From Pseudarthrobacter chlorophenolicus (lineage in GTDB: Bacteria; Actinomycetota; Actinomycetes; Actinomycetales; Micrococcaceae), in the NCBI RefSeq assembly GCF_000962805.1, contig NZ_JZTW01000008.1:124001-188000 (forward strand): a DNA stretch of 64,000 nucleotides. The letters are read 5' to 3'. Within the stretch, counting starts at the first letter, position 1. Each line of letters opens with the position of its first letter. A program made the position numbers and the translations under genes. The notes under the pieces were generated by a model that was not told where the DNA came from, did not search any database, and saw nothing but the letters and a program-made list of their open reading frames with translations. Positions 8,435-16,597 of the stretch are shown in pieces.

Positions 8435-10573
8435 ATGCGCAGCAAACTCGCTGAACGTCTGAGCGCCCCCGGCCTCCGCTTCAAGGCGCTGCCCTGGGGC
8501 TCCCGGCTGGCCCTCGCCTTCCTGGTGGTGATTGCCTTCGCCGCCGTCTTCGCCCCGGTCCTGGCACCCCACGATCCGCTGGAAACCTTCATGCCGGCCA
8601 CTCCCCCGGGCGCCGAGCACTTCTTCGGCACCGACCGGCTGGGCCGGGACATCTTCTCCCGCCTCCTGTACGGCTCGCAGTCCTCCCTGATGATCGGCCT
8701 CGGCGCGGTGGGCCTGGCAGTGCTGGTGGGTGCCCTCCTGGGTTCGCTGGCCGCCACGTCCAGCAAGGCCGTCAACGAACTGCTCATGCGGATCATGGAC
8801 ATCCTGATGGCCTTCCCCGGCATCGCCCTGGCCGCGGTGCTGCTGGCGGCGTTCGGCAACTCGGTGCCCACCATCATCGTTGCCATCGCCATCATCTACA
8901 CCCCGCAGCTGGCCCGGGTGGTCCGCGCCAACGTGCTCTCGCAGTACGGCGAGGACTACGTCCGTGCCGAGCGGGTCATCGGCGCCGGCCGGTTCTACAT
9001 CCTGGCCAAGCACATCGTCCGCAACACCGCCGCCCCCGTGCTGGTGTTCGCCACAGTGATGGTGGCGGACGCCATCATCCTGGAGGCGTCACTGTCCTTC
9101 CTGGGCGCCGGCGTCCAGGACCCCGCGCCGTCGTGGGGCAACGTGATCTCCTACGGCCGCAACCTCGTTTTGTCCGGCGGCTGGTGGGCCACCACCTTCG
9201 CCGGCCTCACCATCCTCCTCACCGTCCTGGCGCTGAACATCCTCGCTGAGGGACTCACCGACGCCATGGTCAACCCCCGGCTGCGGCGCGCGCCGGCGGT
9301 GAAGGACGACGACGGTGCTGCCGCTTCAGTGGCCGGCGCCGCCGTCACCGGCTCCGCGGTGGACACGGAAGTGGCCACCTCGGTTGCCCAGCCGTCGATC
9401 GTGGAACAGCACGAGCTCGACGCCGTCCTGCCGGCTTCCGGAACAACCCCCACCGAGGGCCGGCAGGACACCTCAGCGGTACTCACCGATGTCCGCACCG
9501 CCGCGGCCAACCCGCACGCCCTGCTGGACCGCGAGCTGGAACTGCTCGCCGCCGTCGAAGCCACCCGCACGGACCGCCTCCCCCAGGTCCCCGCGGACGC
9601 CCGCACGGTACTGGAAGTGAAGAACCTGTCCATCCGCTTCCCCGGACGGTTTGGCGAGACGGCCATCGTGGACAACGTCTCCTTCACGGTCCGCGAAGGC
9701 GAAACCATGGGCCTGGTGGGCGAATCCGGCTGCGGCAAGTCCATCACGTCGCTGGCCATCATGGGCCTGCTGCCCAAGACCGCCAGGATCACCGGCTCCA
9801 TCCGCTTCGACGGCAAGGAACTCCTCGACCCTGACACCAGCCACAGCAACGCCAAGGCCTACCAGGGCCTGCGGGGCGAGCAGATAGCCATGGTTTACCA
9901 GGACGCCCTCAGCTCGCTGAACCCGTCCATGAAGATCAAGGACCAGATGCTGCAGCTGACCCGGCGCGGGGGCCGCAAGACCCCGGCCGAGCTGCTGGAA
10001 ATGGTGAAACTGGACCCGGTCCGCACCCTGGCCAGCTACCCGCACGAGCTGTCCGGCGGGCAGCGGCAGCGCGTGCTGATCGCCATGGCGCTGTCCCGCT
10101 CGCCCAAGATCGTGGTGGCGGATGAGCCCACCACGGCCCTGGACGTCACCGTGCAGAAACAGGTGGTGGACCTGCTGAATGAACTGCGCGAGCAGCTGGG
10201 CTTCGCCATGGTGTTCGTCAGCCACGACCTCGCCCTGGTGGCGTCGCTGGCGCACCGCATCACGGTGATGTACGCCGGCCAGGTGGTGGAATCCGCCCAG
10301 GCCTCCGAACTGCTGCAGAACCCGAAGCACGAATACACCCGCGGTCTCCTCGGCGCCGTGCTTTCCATCGAGGCCGACGCTGCCCGCCTGCACCAGATCC
10401 CCGGCACGGTCCCCTCCCCCAGCGACTTCGCCCCCGGGGACCGGTTCGCACCGCGGTCCCTCCGCAGCGACGCCGACCCCAACCAGCGGCTGGTCCTCAC
10501 CGCCGTGGCTTCGGCGCACGGCGGGGATTCGGACCACTTCTGGGCCAGCCACCGCAAGGAGGACGCCAAGTGA
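8435..10573 (+). CDS. Fused ABC importer permease (DppC type) and ATPase (DppD type)
   Basis: A 712-residue fusion of two usually separate subunits. Residues 1-285 form a DppC-type permease (first helix about 25-47, GTDRLGRDIFSRLLYGS, EAA loop EDYVRAERVIGAGRFYILAK). An Ala/Asp/Thr-rich linker of about 100 residues follows (about 285-385). Residues about 390-712 are an ATPase: Walker A GESGCGKS near 429, signature LSGGQRQRV near 539, Walker B VVADEPT and FVSHDLA, with an oligopeptide-type C-terminal extension. No stop or frame change separates the halves. As I recall, SatC of the Haemophilus ducreyi sialate importer is also a permease-ATPase fusion, which would support the substrate assignment. 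Confidence 0.9.
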   Translation: MRSKLAERLSAPGLRFKALPWGSRLALAFLVVIAFAAVFAPVLAPHDPLETFMPATPPGAEHFFGTDRLGRDIFSRLLYGSQSSLMIGLGAVGLAVLVGALLGSLAATSSKAVNELLMRIMDILMAFPGIALAAVLLAAFGNSVPTIIVAIAIIYTPQLARVVRANVLSQYGEDYVRAERVIGAGRFYILAKHIVRNTAAPVLVFATVMVADAIILEASLSFLGAGVQDPAPSWGNVISYGRNLVLSGGWWATTFAGLTILLTVLALNILAEGLTDAMVNPRLRRAPAVKDDDGAAASVAGAAVTGSAVDTEVATSVAQPSIVEQHELDAVLPASGTTPTEGRQDTSAVLTDVRTAAANPHALLDRELELLAAVEATRTDRLPQVPADARTVLEVKNLSIRFPGRFGETAIVDNVSFTVREGETMGLVGESGCGKSITSLAIMGLLPKTARITGSIRFDGKELLDPDTSHSNAKAYQGLRGEQIAMVYQDALSSLNPSMKIKDQMLQLTRRGGRKTPAELLEMVKLDPVRTLASYPHELSGGQRQRVLIAMALSRSPKIVVADEPTTALDVTVQKQVVDLLNELREQLGFAMVFVSHDLALVASLAHRITVMYAGQVVESAQASELLQNPKHEYTRGLLGAVLSIEADAARLHQIPGTVPSPSDFAPGDRFAPRSLRSDADPNQRLVLTAVASAHGGDSDHFWASHRKEDAK

Positions 10574-11376
10574 GCGCATCCACCGGACAGCCCGTCATCG
10601 AGCTCAAGGACGTCAAGGTCCACCACCGCTCCCGCACCGGGGGCCTCTTCCGCCCGAACATCGTCAAGGCCGTCAACGGCGTGGACTTCAGCATCAGCCG
10701 CGGCGAAACCGTGGGCATCGTGGGCGAATCCGGCTGCGGCAAGTCCACCCTCGCCTCGGTGCTGGTGGGCCTGCAGGCGCCCACCTCCGGGCAGGTCCTG
10801 TTCCACGGCAAACCCGCCATCAAGCGGAACGCCGCCATGCGCAAGGAGTTCGGCCGGTCCGTCTCCGTGGTGTTCCAGGACCCCGCGACCGCCCTGAACC
10901 CGCGCATGACCATTCAGGACATCCTCACGGATCCGCTGCAGGTGCACGGCATCGGCAACGCCGCCAGCCGCGCGGCCAAGGTCAAGGAACTCCTCGCGCT
11001 GGTCGGCCTGCCCGCCTCCGCGGCTGAAGTGACGCCGTCGCAGGTGTCCGGCGGCCAGCGGCAGCGTGTTGCCATCGCCCGGGCCCTCGCGCTGGACCCG
11101 GACATTATCGTGGCGGACGAACCGACGTCGGCCCTGGACGTCTCGGTCCGGGCGCAGGTCCTGAACCTGCTCTCCGACCTCAAGGCCCGGCTAAACCTGG
11201 GCATGGTGTTCATCTCCCACGACATCCAGACTGTCCGCTACGTCTCCGACCGCATCTGCGTCATGTACTTCGGCGAGATCGTGGAGGAAGGCCCGGCGGC
11301 GCAGGTGTTCGACACCCCCAGTAACGACTACACCAAGAAGCTCTTGGGCGCGGCCCCCAGCCTGCTGCACGCCTGA
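10570..11376 (+). CDS. ABC importer ATPase, DppF type
   Basis: A 268-residue ATP-binding subunit. Walker A GESGCGKST lies near residue 52, the Q-loop is in VVFQDPATALNPRM, the signature is VSGGQRQRV, Walker B is IIVADEPTSALD, and the H-loop is FISHDI. It should pair with the ATPase half of the preceding fusion to energise uptake. The GTG start overlaps the upstream stop by 4 bp (translational coupling). The next gene, nanA, begins 47 nt later. Confidence 0.92.
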   Translation: MSASTGQPVIELKDVKVHHRSRTGGLFRPNIVKAVNGVDFSISRGETVGIVGESGCGKSTLASVLVGLQAPTSGQVLFHGKPAIKRNAAMRKEFGRSVSVVFQDPATALNPRMTIQDILTDPLQVHGIGNAASRAAKVKELLALVGLPASAAEVTPSQVSGGQRQRVAIARALALDPDIIVADEPTSALDVSVRAQVLNLLSDLKARLNLGMVFISHDIQTVRYVSDRICVMYFGEIVEEGPAAQVFDTPSNDYTKKLLGAAPSLLHA

Positions 11377-11423
11377 CCCGCTCATCCCCCCTTTTTATCC
11401 AACCCAGTTATCGGAGTATTCCT

Positions 11424-12353
11424 TTGCCTTCCCAGTTCTCCGGCGTCATCCCGCCGGTCGTCACCCCCCGCCACGCAGACGGCAGCATCGACACCGCCTC
11501 CCTGCAGAACCTCACCCGCCACCTGCTCGACGGCGGCGTGTCCGGGCTGTTCGTCCTGGGCTCCTCCGCCGAGGTGCCGTACATGACCAACAGTGAGCGA
11601 GACCTTGTGGTCAGCACCATCGCCGAGGCCAACGCCGCAGCTGGCGACCGCGCCGTCCCGCTGATCGTCGGCGCCAACGAACAGACCACCAACCGGGTGA
11701 TCGAGGAGGCCAAGCGCGTGATCGACCTCGGCGCCGACGCCATCGTGGTCACCTCGATGTACTACGCCATCGGTAACGCGGAGGAGACCGAGACCCACTT
11801 CCGCAGCATCCACGCCGCCGTCAGCAAGCCGATCTTCGCCTACGACGTGCCCGTCCGCACTCACTTCAAGCTCCCCACAGACCTGCTGGTCCGGCTGGGC
11901 CGCGAAGGTGTCATCGCCGGCGTGAAGGACTCCTCCGGGGACGACGTCTCCTTCCGCCAGCTCCTGCTCGCGGCACGGGAGATCGACAACTTCGACATTT
12001 TCACCGGCCACGAAGTAGTGGTGGACGGCGCCCTCCTGGGCGGCGCCCAGGGTGTGGTTCCGGGCCTGGGCAACGTGGACCCGCGCGGCTACCGCAACCT
12101 GGTGGATGCCGCCGGGGCCGGCGACTGGGCCAAGGCCGCGGCCGAGCAGGACCGCCTGGCCGACCTGTTCGAGATTGTCTACACCCCCAACGGCCGCGTC
12201 TCCGGCGGTGCGGCGGGCCTGGGTGCGTTCAAGACCGCGCTGCAGGTCATGGGCGTCATCGAGTCCAACACGATGAGCGCACCCATGCCGGCCCTGAACG
12301 AGGACGAAACCAAAGCCATCCGCGGCATCCTCGAACGCAACGGCCTGGTCTAG
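11424..12353 (+). CDS. nanA: N-acetylneuraminate lyase family aldolase
   Basis: A 309-residue class I aldolase of the DapA/NanA superfamily, expected to split N-acetylneuraminate into N-acetylmannosamine and pyruvate in the cytoplasm. It shows GSSAE (46-50, phosphate or carboxylate loop), catalytic Tyr140 in AYDVPVR and Schiff-base Lys168 in GVKDSSGD. It sits between the sialic acid importer and nanK/nanE, which favours NanA over dihydrodipicolinate synthase. The TTG start is supported by GGAG 7 nt upstream. It is followed by a 139-bp gap with a large inverted repeat, which may attenuate read-through into nanK. Confidence 0.88.
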   Translation: MPSQFSGVIPPVVTPRHADGSIDTASLQNLTRHLLDGGVSGLFVLGSSAEVPYMTNSERDLVVSTIAEANAAAGDRAVPLIVGANEQTTNRVIEEAKRVIDLGADAIVVTSMYYAIGNAEETETHFRSIHAAVSKPIFAYDVPVRTHFKLPTDLLVRLGREGVIAGVKDSSGDDVSFRQLLLAAREIDNFDIFTGHEVVVDGALLGGAQGVVPGLGNVDPRGYRNLVDAAGAGDWAKAAAEQDRLADLFEIVYTPNGRVSGGAAGLGAFKTALQVMGVIESNTMSAPMPALNEDETKAIRGILERNGLV

Positions 12354-12360
12354 TTGCTGC

Positions 12361-12438
12361 GGGTGGTGGCGACATTTTCCGGCTGCTGCGCTCGTTCCTC
12401 ACGCAGCAACGCAGCCTACGAAAATGCCACCACCACCC
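12361..12438. repeat. Large imperfect inverted repeat between nanA and nanK
   Basis: Outer arms 12361-12379 (GGGTGGTGGCGACATTTTC) and 12420-12438 pair at 17 of 19 positions. Inside them GGCTGCTGCG (12381-12390) can pair with the CGCAGC repeats at 12402-12416. It could be a dispersed palindromic element, a transcript-stabilising hairpin or an attenuator. There is no U-tract. Confidence 0.7.
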
Positions 12439-12452
12439 GCCTACTTGGCCGT

Positions 12453-12475
12453 CCGGTGATCGAGCCTGTCGAGAT
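12453..12475. repeat. Copy 1 of a dispersed GATTGAGCCTGTCGAAA-type repeat (half element)
   Basis: CCGGTGATCGAGCCTGTCGA followed by GAT closely matches the left arm of the palindrome at 59104-59155 and the reverse complement of 38863-38886. All three lie at gene ends. This looks like an intergenic repeat family of the genome. Confidence 0.65.
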
Positions 12476-12492
12476 CCCCTGTTAGGAAGAAA

Positions 12493-13485
12493 ATGATGTA
12501 CGCGATTGGTGTTGACCTTGGGGGCACCAAGACGGCTGCCGGGGTTGTTTCCGGCAACGGGGAGGTGCTGTTTTCGGACACCATCCCCACGCTGAACCGT
12601 GAAGGTTCCGCCGCGGTCCTCGACGCCACGGCCGGCCTTATTGCCGGGCTGCGGGACAGGGCGGCCGACGCCGGGATCACCGTTGGGTTGGTCGGCGTCG
12701 GGTCCGCCGGGGTCATCGATGCCGCGCGCGGCGTGGTGGTTTCCGCGACGGACGCGATCACCGGCTGGGCCGGGACGGCACTCACCGCAGGCCTGGCCGC
12801 ACGGCTGGACCTGCCGGCGTCGTCCGTCCTGGCCGTGAACGACGTGCACGCGCACGCCCTCGGCGAAGCGTGGACGGGTGCGGCCGCCGGGACGTCCAGC
12901 TCGCTGCTGGTGGCGTTCGGCACCGGTGTTGGCGGGAGCTTCGTCCTGGGCGGCGCCCCTGTGCTGGGGCACCGCTACGCCGGCGGGCATGTGGGGCACT
13001 TCGCGTCCCCCTATGCGTACGACGGCGGCAGCCCCCTCCCGTGCGTCTGCGGCGGTGCCGGGCATGTGGAGGCCATCGCGTCCGGTCCGGCAATCCGTGA
13101 GTCCTATGTCCGGCGCGGCGGCTCATCCCTTGCTGCGGACACCCGGGCCGTCTTCGGCCTGGCCGAAGCAGCTGACGCTGTCGCCGCCGAGGCGATCAGT
13201 ACCGCTGCCGCAGCTGCCGGCCAGGCGGTGGGCGGCCTGGCCAACATTCTTGACCCCGAGGTAGTGCTGGTATCCGGCGGCCTGGCCGACGCCGGCGAGC
13301 GCTGGTGGCAGCCGATGGAAGCCGCCCTCCGCGCCGAACTGTTGCCCGCCCTGTCCGGCATTCCGGTGCGTCCCGCCGCGCTGGGAAATACGGCGGCCAT
13401 TGTTGGCGCCGCCCGCCTTGTCCTTGAACCTGCCGGTTTAGGCCCTGCCGGTTTCGCTTCAGCCCTGACGTCCCGAAGGAACTGA
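12493..13485 (+). CDS. nanK: ROK-family N-acetylmannosamine kinase
   Basis: A 330-residue sugar kinase expected to phosphorylate ManNAc at O6 with ATP. The N-terminus has the ATP loop IGVDLGGTKTAAGVV. The middle has VNDVHAHALGE and GTGVGGSFV, and the ROK zinc region is GGHVGHF...PCVCGGAGHVEAIASG. ROK proteins normally read CxCGxxGCxE here; the third Cys is His in this protein (codon CAT), so zinc binding may use His or be altered. The start is one of two adjacent ATGs (12493 or 12496) behind AGGAAG. It is 2 nt upstream of nanE, and that context fixes the substrate better than the sequence does. Confidence 0.87.
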   Translation: MMYAIGVDLGGTKTAAGVVSGNGEVLFSDTIPTLNREGSAAVLDATAGLIAGLRDRAADAGITVGLVGVGSAGVIDAARGVVVSATDAITGWAGTALTAGLAARLDLPASSVLAVNDVHAHALGEAWTGAAAGTSSSLLVAFGTGVGGSFVLGGAPVLGHRYAGGHVGHFASPYAYDGGSPLPCVCGGAGHVEAIASGPAIRESYVRRGGSSLAADTRAVFGLAEAADAVAAEAISTAAAAAGQAVGGLANILDPEVVLVSGGLADAGERWWQPMEAALRAELLPALSGIPVRPAALGNTAAIVGAARLVLEPAGLGPAGFASALTSRRN

Positions 13486-13487
13486 CC

Positions 13488-14171
13488 ATGCTCCTGCCCC
13501 CCGATGCCCTCGAATCCCTGCGCGGGCGCCTTATCGTGTCCTGCCAGGCGTACCCGGGCGAGCCGATGCGCGATCCCCGGACCACCGCACAGGTGGCGGC
13601 ATCGGCCGTGATTGGCGGGGCGGCGGCGGTCCGCGTGCAGGGCCTGGCGGACGTGCAGCACACCCGCGCGGCCGTGGAGGTTCCGGTGATTGGGCTCTGG
13701 AAGGACGGGCACAGCGGTGTCTTCATCACCCCCACGCTCCGGCATGCGCTGGCGGTGGCCAACGCCGGAGCCCACGTGGTGGCCATTGACGGCACACGCC
13801 GTGAACGTCCGGACGGTCTTTCCTTGGCCCGGACGGTGGCGGGGATCCATGCGGAATCGCATGCGCTGGTAATGGCCGACTGTGGGTCCTTCGCGGATGC
13901 CGCTGGCGCCGTGGAGGCCGGGGCGGACCTGATCGGCACCACCCTGTCCGGCTACAGCGGCGAGCGGCCCAAAACACCGGGCCCCGACCTGGAGCTGCTG
14001 GCGGAGATTGCGGCTGCAGAATTTGACGTCCCGCTCATTGCCGAGGGCCGGATCCACACGCCTGCCCAGGCCCGCCAGGCGCTCGACGCCGGGGCTTTCG
14101 CCGTGGTGGTGGGCACCGCCATCACGCACCCGGCCACCATTACCGGCTGGTTCTCGGACGCCCTCAAGTGA
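13488..14171 (+). CDS. nanE: N-acetylmannosamine-6-phosphate 2-epimerase
   Basis: A 227-residue TIM barrel, typical NanE length, converting ManNAc-6-P to GlcNAc-6-P. Recognisable elements are GGAAAVRVQG, PVIGLWKDGHSGVFITPT with the conserved Lys, AHVVAIDGTRRERPDG, LVMADCGS, and the phosphate site LIAEGRIHTPAQAR...VVVGTAITHP. It begins 2 nt after nanK with AAGGAA as Shine-Dalgarno. Its stop overlaps the nagA start by 4 bp, so the product passes directly to the deacetylase encoded next. Confidence 0.95.
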   Translation: MLLPPDALESLRGRLIVSCQAYPGEPMRDPRTTAQVAASAVIGGAAAVRVQGLADVQHTRAAVEVPVIGLWKDGHSGVFITPTLRHALAVANAGAHVVAIDGTRRERPDGLSLARTVAGIHAESHALVMADCGSFADAAGAVEAGADLIGTTLSGYSGERPKTPGPDLELLAEIAAAEFDVPLIAEGRIHTPAQARQALDAGAFAVVVGTAITHPATITGWFSDALK

Positions 14172-15367
14172 CCACTTCCTGCCTGCTGACCGGCACCCTC
14201 CTGACGGACGGCACCGAGCTGGGGGATGCCGCCGTCGCGGTGGTTGACGGGCGGATTGCCTACGCCGGGCCGGGCGCGGGTTTGGACGGTGCGGCCCTGC
14301 CCTCGTTGGTTCGCATGGAGCTTCCGCCGGGGAGCATTCTCTTGCCCGGCCTGGTGGACCTGCACTGCCACGGGGCGGCCGGCGGGGACTTTCCCAGCGG
14401 AGAACCTGAAGCCGCGCGGACCGCCGTCGAGTTCCTGCACCGCAGCGGCACCACAACGGTATTGGCGAGCCTGGTGACCGCGCCGCCGGAGGACCTGCTG
14501 CGGAGCCTCGGTGTTTTGCGGGTACTGGCGGACGAGGGCCTGGTGGAAGGCGTGCACGCCGAGGGCCCGTTCCTGTCCCGGGCCCGGTGCGGCGCCCAGG
14601 ATCCGCGGTTCCTGCGGGACCCGGACCTTCACTTGCTTGCCGAGCTGTTGGATGCGGCCGGCGGTCACCTGCGGACCATGACCTACGCCCCTGAGCTGCC
14701 GGGGGCGGAGGGGCTGGTGCGGGAGCTGGCGTCACACGGAGTCGTTCCGTCGCTGGGCCACACCGACGCAGACACACGCACGACGGCGGACTCGCTCGCC
14801 AAGGCGGCGGAGCTGCTGACTGTTTCTGCTCCTGATGGTGCCCGCCCCACCGTGACGCACCTGTTCAACGGCATGCCGCCGCTGCACCACCGCAGCCCCG
14901 GTCCGGTGGCCGCGTGCCTTGAACTGGCCACCGCAGGGCGGGTTGCGGTGGAACTGGTAGCCGACGGGGTGCACCTGGCTCCGGCGACGGTGCGGATGGT
15001 GTTTGGGCTGGTGGGAGCTGCGAACGTCGCCCTGGTGACCGATTCGATGGCGGCCACGGGTCTGCCCGACGGTGAATACGACCTCGGCCCTGCGGGAGTG
15101 GTTGTCCGGGATGGGGAGGCGCGGCTGCGCAGCAACGGCGCCCTGGCCGGCGGCACGGCGACCCTGCTGGACGTGGTGCGGCGGACAGTCGCCTCCGGCG
15201 TGGATCCTGCGGACGCTGTCCTGTCCGCCACAGCGGTTCCGGCCGGGATCCTCGGTCTTGGCGAAGAAGTGGGCAGCCTGCGCGCCGGGCTGCGCGCCGA
15301 CGTCGTGGTGGTGGATCCGGGCTTTCGGCCGGTCACTGTCCTGCGTGGCGGCGAGGTACTGCGGTAG
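14168..15367 (+). CDS. nagA: N-acetylglucosamine-6-phosphate deacetylase (copy 1)
   Basis: A 399-residue amidohydrolase converting GlcNAc-6-P to GlcN-6-P and acetate. Metal and substrate residues are visible: DLHCHG, the metal Glu in HAEGPFL, LGHTDAD, THLFNGMPPLHHRSPG, and the catalytic Asp in VTDSMAATG. The GTG start overlaps nanE by 4 bp. It ends the nan operon; GlcN-6-P then needs NagB, encoded at 23385-24152. A second paralogue lies at 47399-48607 and matches this one along its full length. Confidence 0.95.
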   Translation: MTTSCLLTGTLLTDGTELGDAAVAVVDGRIAYAGPGAGLDGAALPSLVRMELPPGSILLPGLVDLHCHGAAGGDFPSGEPEAARTAVEFLHRSGTTTVLASLVTAPPEDLLRSLGVLRVLADEGLVEGVHAEGPFLSRARCGAQDPRFLRDPDLHLLAELLDAAGGHLRTMTYAPELPGAEGLVRELASHGVVPSLGHTDADTRTTADSLAKAAELLTVSAPDGARPTVTHLFNGMPPLHHRSPGPVAACLELATAGRVAVELVADGVHLAPATVRMVFGLVGAANVALVTDSMAATGLPDGEYDLGPAGVVVRDGEARLRSNGALAGGTATLLDVVRRTVASGVDPADAVLSATAVPAGILGLGEEVGSLRAGLRADVVVVDPGFRPVTVLRGGEVLR

Positions 15368-15485
15368 GTAGTCATCTGCGAAGTGTCCTCTCACTTTGTT
15401 TCTCCAATTGCTGGACAACCTTGCCGCCGTCTGGTTAGTGTCTTAAGCGTTGCTAACAACGATCTCTGGGGGGAGGAGTTTTCAA

Positions 15486-16505
15486 GTGCAGTCGCAACAC
15501 AAGGCTTGGGCGCTTCTCCGCCCGGTTCTTCTCGCAGCAGCCGCCGCCACGTCCTGGCTGGCATTGACTGCCGGTGCAGCATCCGCAGACCAGGGCCCAT
15601 CACGCGATCCCCTGCTCGGCTCCGTCAGCTCATCCTTGAATTCAGTGACCGGCCACGTCACGGCCGAGGCCAAAAACGTCCTGGAACCGGTGAAGGCCGG
15701 GCTCGGTGGCGGCTTGGCGAAAGCGCCCGGTTCCACGGTTGCCTCGTTGGTCCCCACGCCTTCCCTGGCCCCGGTGGTCCAAGACGTCACCACGCTGACT
15801 GACAAGGCAGTCCAGAGCCTTCCCGTAGTCAACAAAGTGGTGCCGGCCGGCACCGTTCCGGCGGTCCTCGACCCCGTCGCCAGTACGGTAGACCACGTGG
15901 TCGACTCGACGGTGGGCGGCACGGTTGTCCCCGTGACGGAGGCCGTGCTGACGCCACTGGATCCCGTCCTGGCTCCCGTCACCGGGGTCATACCGGTTCC
16001 ACCCACTGAAGCCGTAGAGCCTCCTGCCATTCCTGTCACCCCGGATCTGGCCGATCCCGCTGGCGCCGTTCCCGTGCCCGCTCTGCTTCCCGCGCCGGAG
16101 GTCCCCGCCGCTGAGGGTTCCGCCCCGGTCAGCGACTCCGCCCCTGCGCCGGCGCAGCCGGCCTCCACGGCAGTCAATGCTCCTGCGGCGTCTCCCGCCC
16201 ATGACTTTTCCCTGACCGCCGCCGGCCAGCCCCACAGCTTGGCTCCCGCAGCCGCGACGGTTGCCGCGGCGTCCGGGGAACTTCCGGTTCCCGCACCGGG
16301 GCACATCCCGGGTGAACCGCTGGTTGGTACCCCCGCGTCCACCACGGGCGGAGCCGGCACATCCGGCGGCAACGGCCCGGCAGGTCCTGCCTGGCTCAGC
16401 ACGTACAACTTCCATGTCCCGGCGGACGGAACAGCCGCCGTCGAGGGCCTGATACTCGCTGCCCCCGCCCCGGTGTCCTTTGACCCCGGTTCTTCACCTG
16501 ACTAG
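15486..16505 (+). CDS. Secreted Ala/Pro/Val-rich protein of unknown function
   Basis: A 339-residue protein with a Sec signal peptide (about 1-33, ending GAASA/DQGPS) and a low-complexity mature region rich in Ala, Pro, Val, Thr and Ser. Short segments such as LDPVASTVDHVVDSTVGGT, PVTEAVLTPLDPVLAPVTG and VPTPSLAPVV repeat loosely. No Cys, catalytic motif or sorting signal is seen. GTG at 15486 is chosen because GGAGGAG lies 7 nt upstream. The small inverted repeat CGTTG-CTAA-CAACG at 15448-15461 sits in the leader. It lies directly upstream of the chaplin-like wall protein and may be a surface partner. I do not recognise the family. Confidence 0.75.
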   Translation: MQSQHKAWALLRPVLLAAAAATSWLALTAGAASADQGPSRDPLLGSVSSSLNSVTGHVTAEAKNVLEPVKAGLGGGLAKAPGSTVASLVPTPSLAPVVQDVTTLTDKAVQSLPVVNKVVPAGTVPAVLDPVASTVDHVVDSTVGGTVVPVTEAVLTPLDPVLAPVTGVIPVPPTEAVEPPAIPVTPDLADPAGAVPVPALLPAPEVPAAEGSAPVSDSAPAPAQPASTAVNAPAASPAHDFSLTAAGQPHSLAPAAATVAAASGELPVPAPGHIPGEPLVGTPASTTGGAGTSGGNGPAGPAWLSTYNFHVPADGTAAVEGLILAAPAPVSFDPGSSPD

Positions 16506-16517
16506 TTGAGGCCCCTC

Positions 16518-16538
16518 CCCGCAGCGTTTCGTTGCGGG
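16518..16538. terminator. Short hairpin between the two surface-protein genes
   Basis: CCCGCAGCG-TTT-CGTTGCGGG forms a 9-bp stem (one G-T pair) with a 3-nt loop just after the stop at 16505. It has no U-tract, so it could terminate weakly or only protect the 3' end of the upstream message. Confidence 0.45.
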
Positions 16539-16597
16539 ATACGAGCCAATCCCAGGGCTAGGCAAAATGCCCAACCAACTTTTCAGGAGACACTCCC

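Noticed and set aside
13104..14777. 557-codon minus-strand open frame
   Set aside because: Antisense to nanK, nanE and nagA, with composition typical of a shadow frame.
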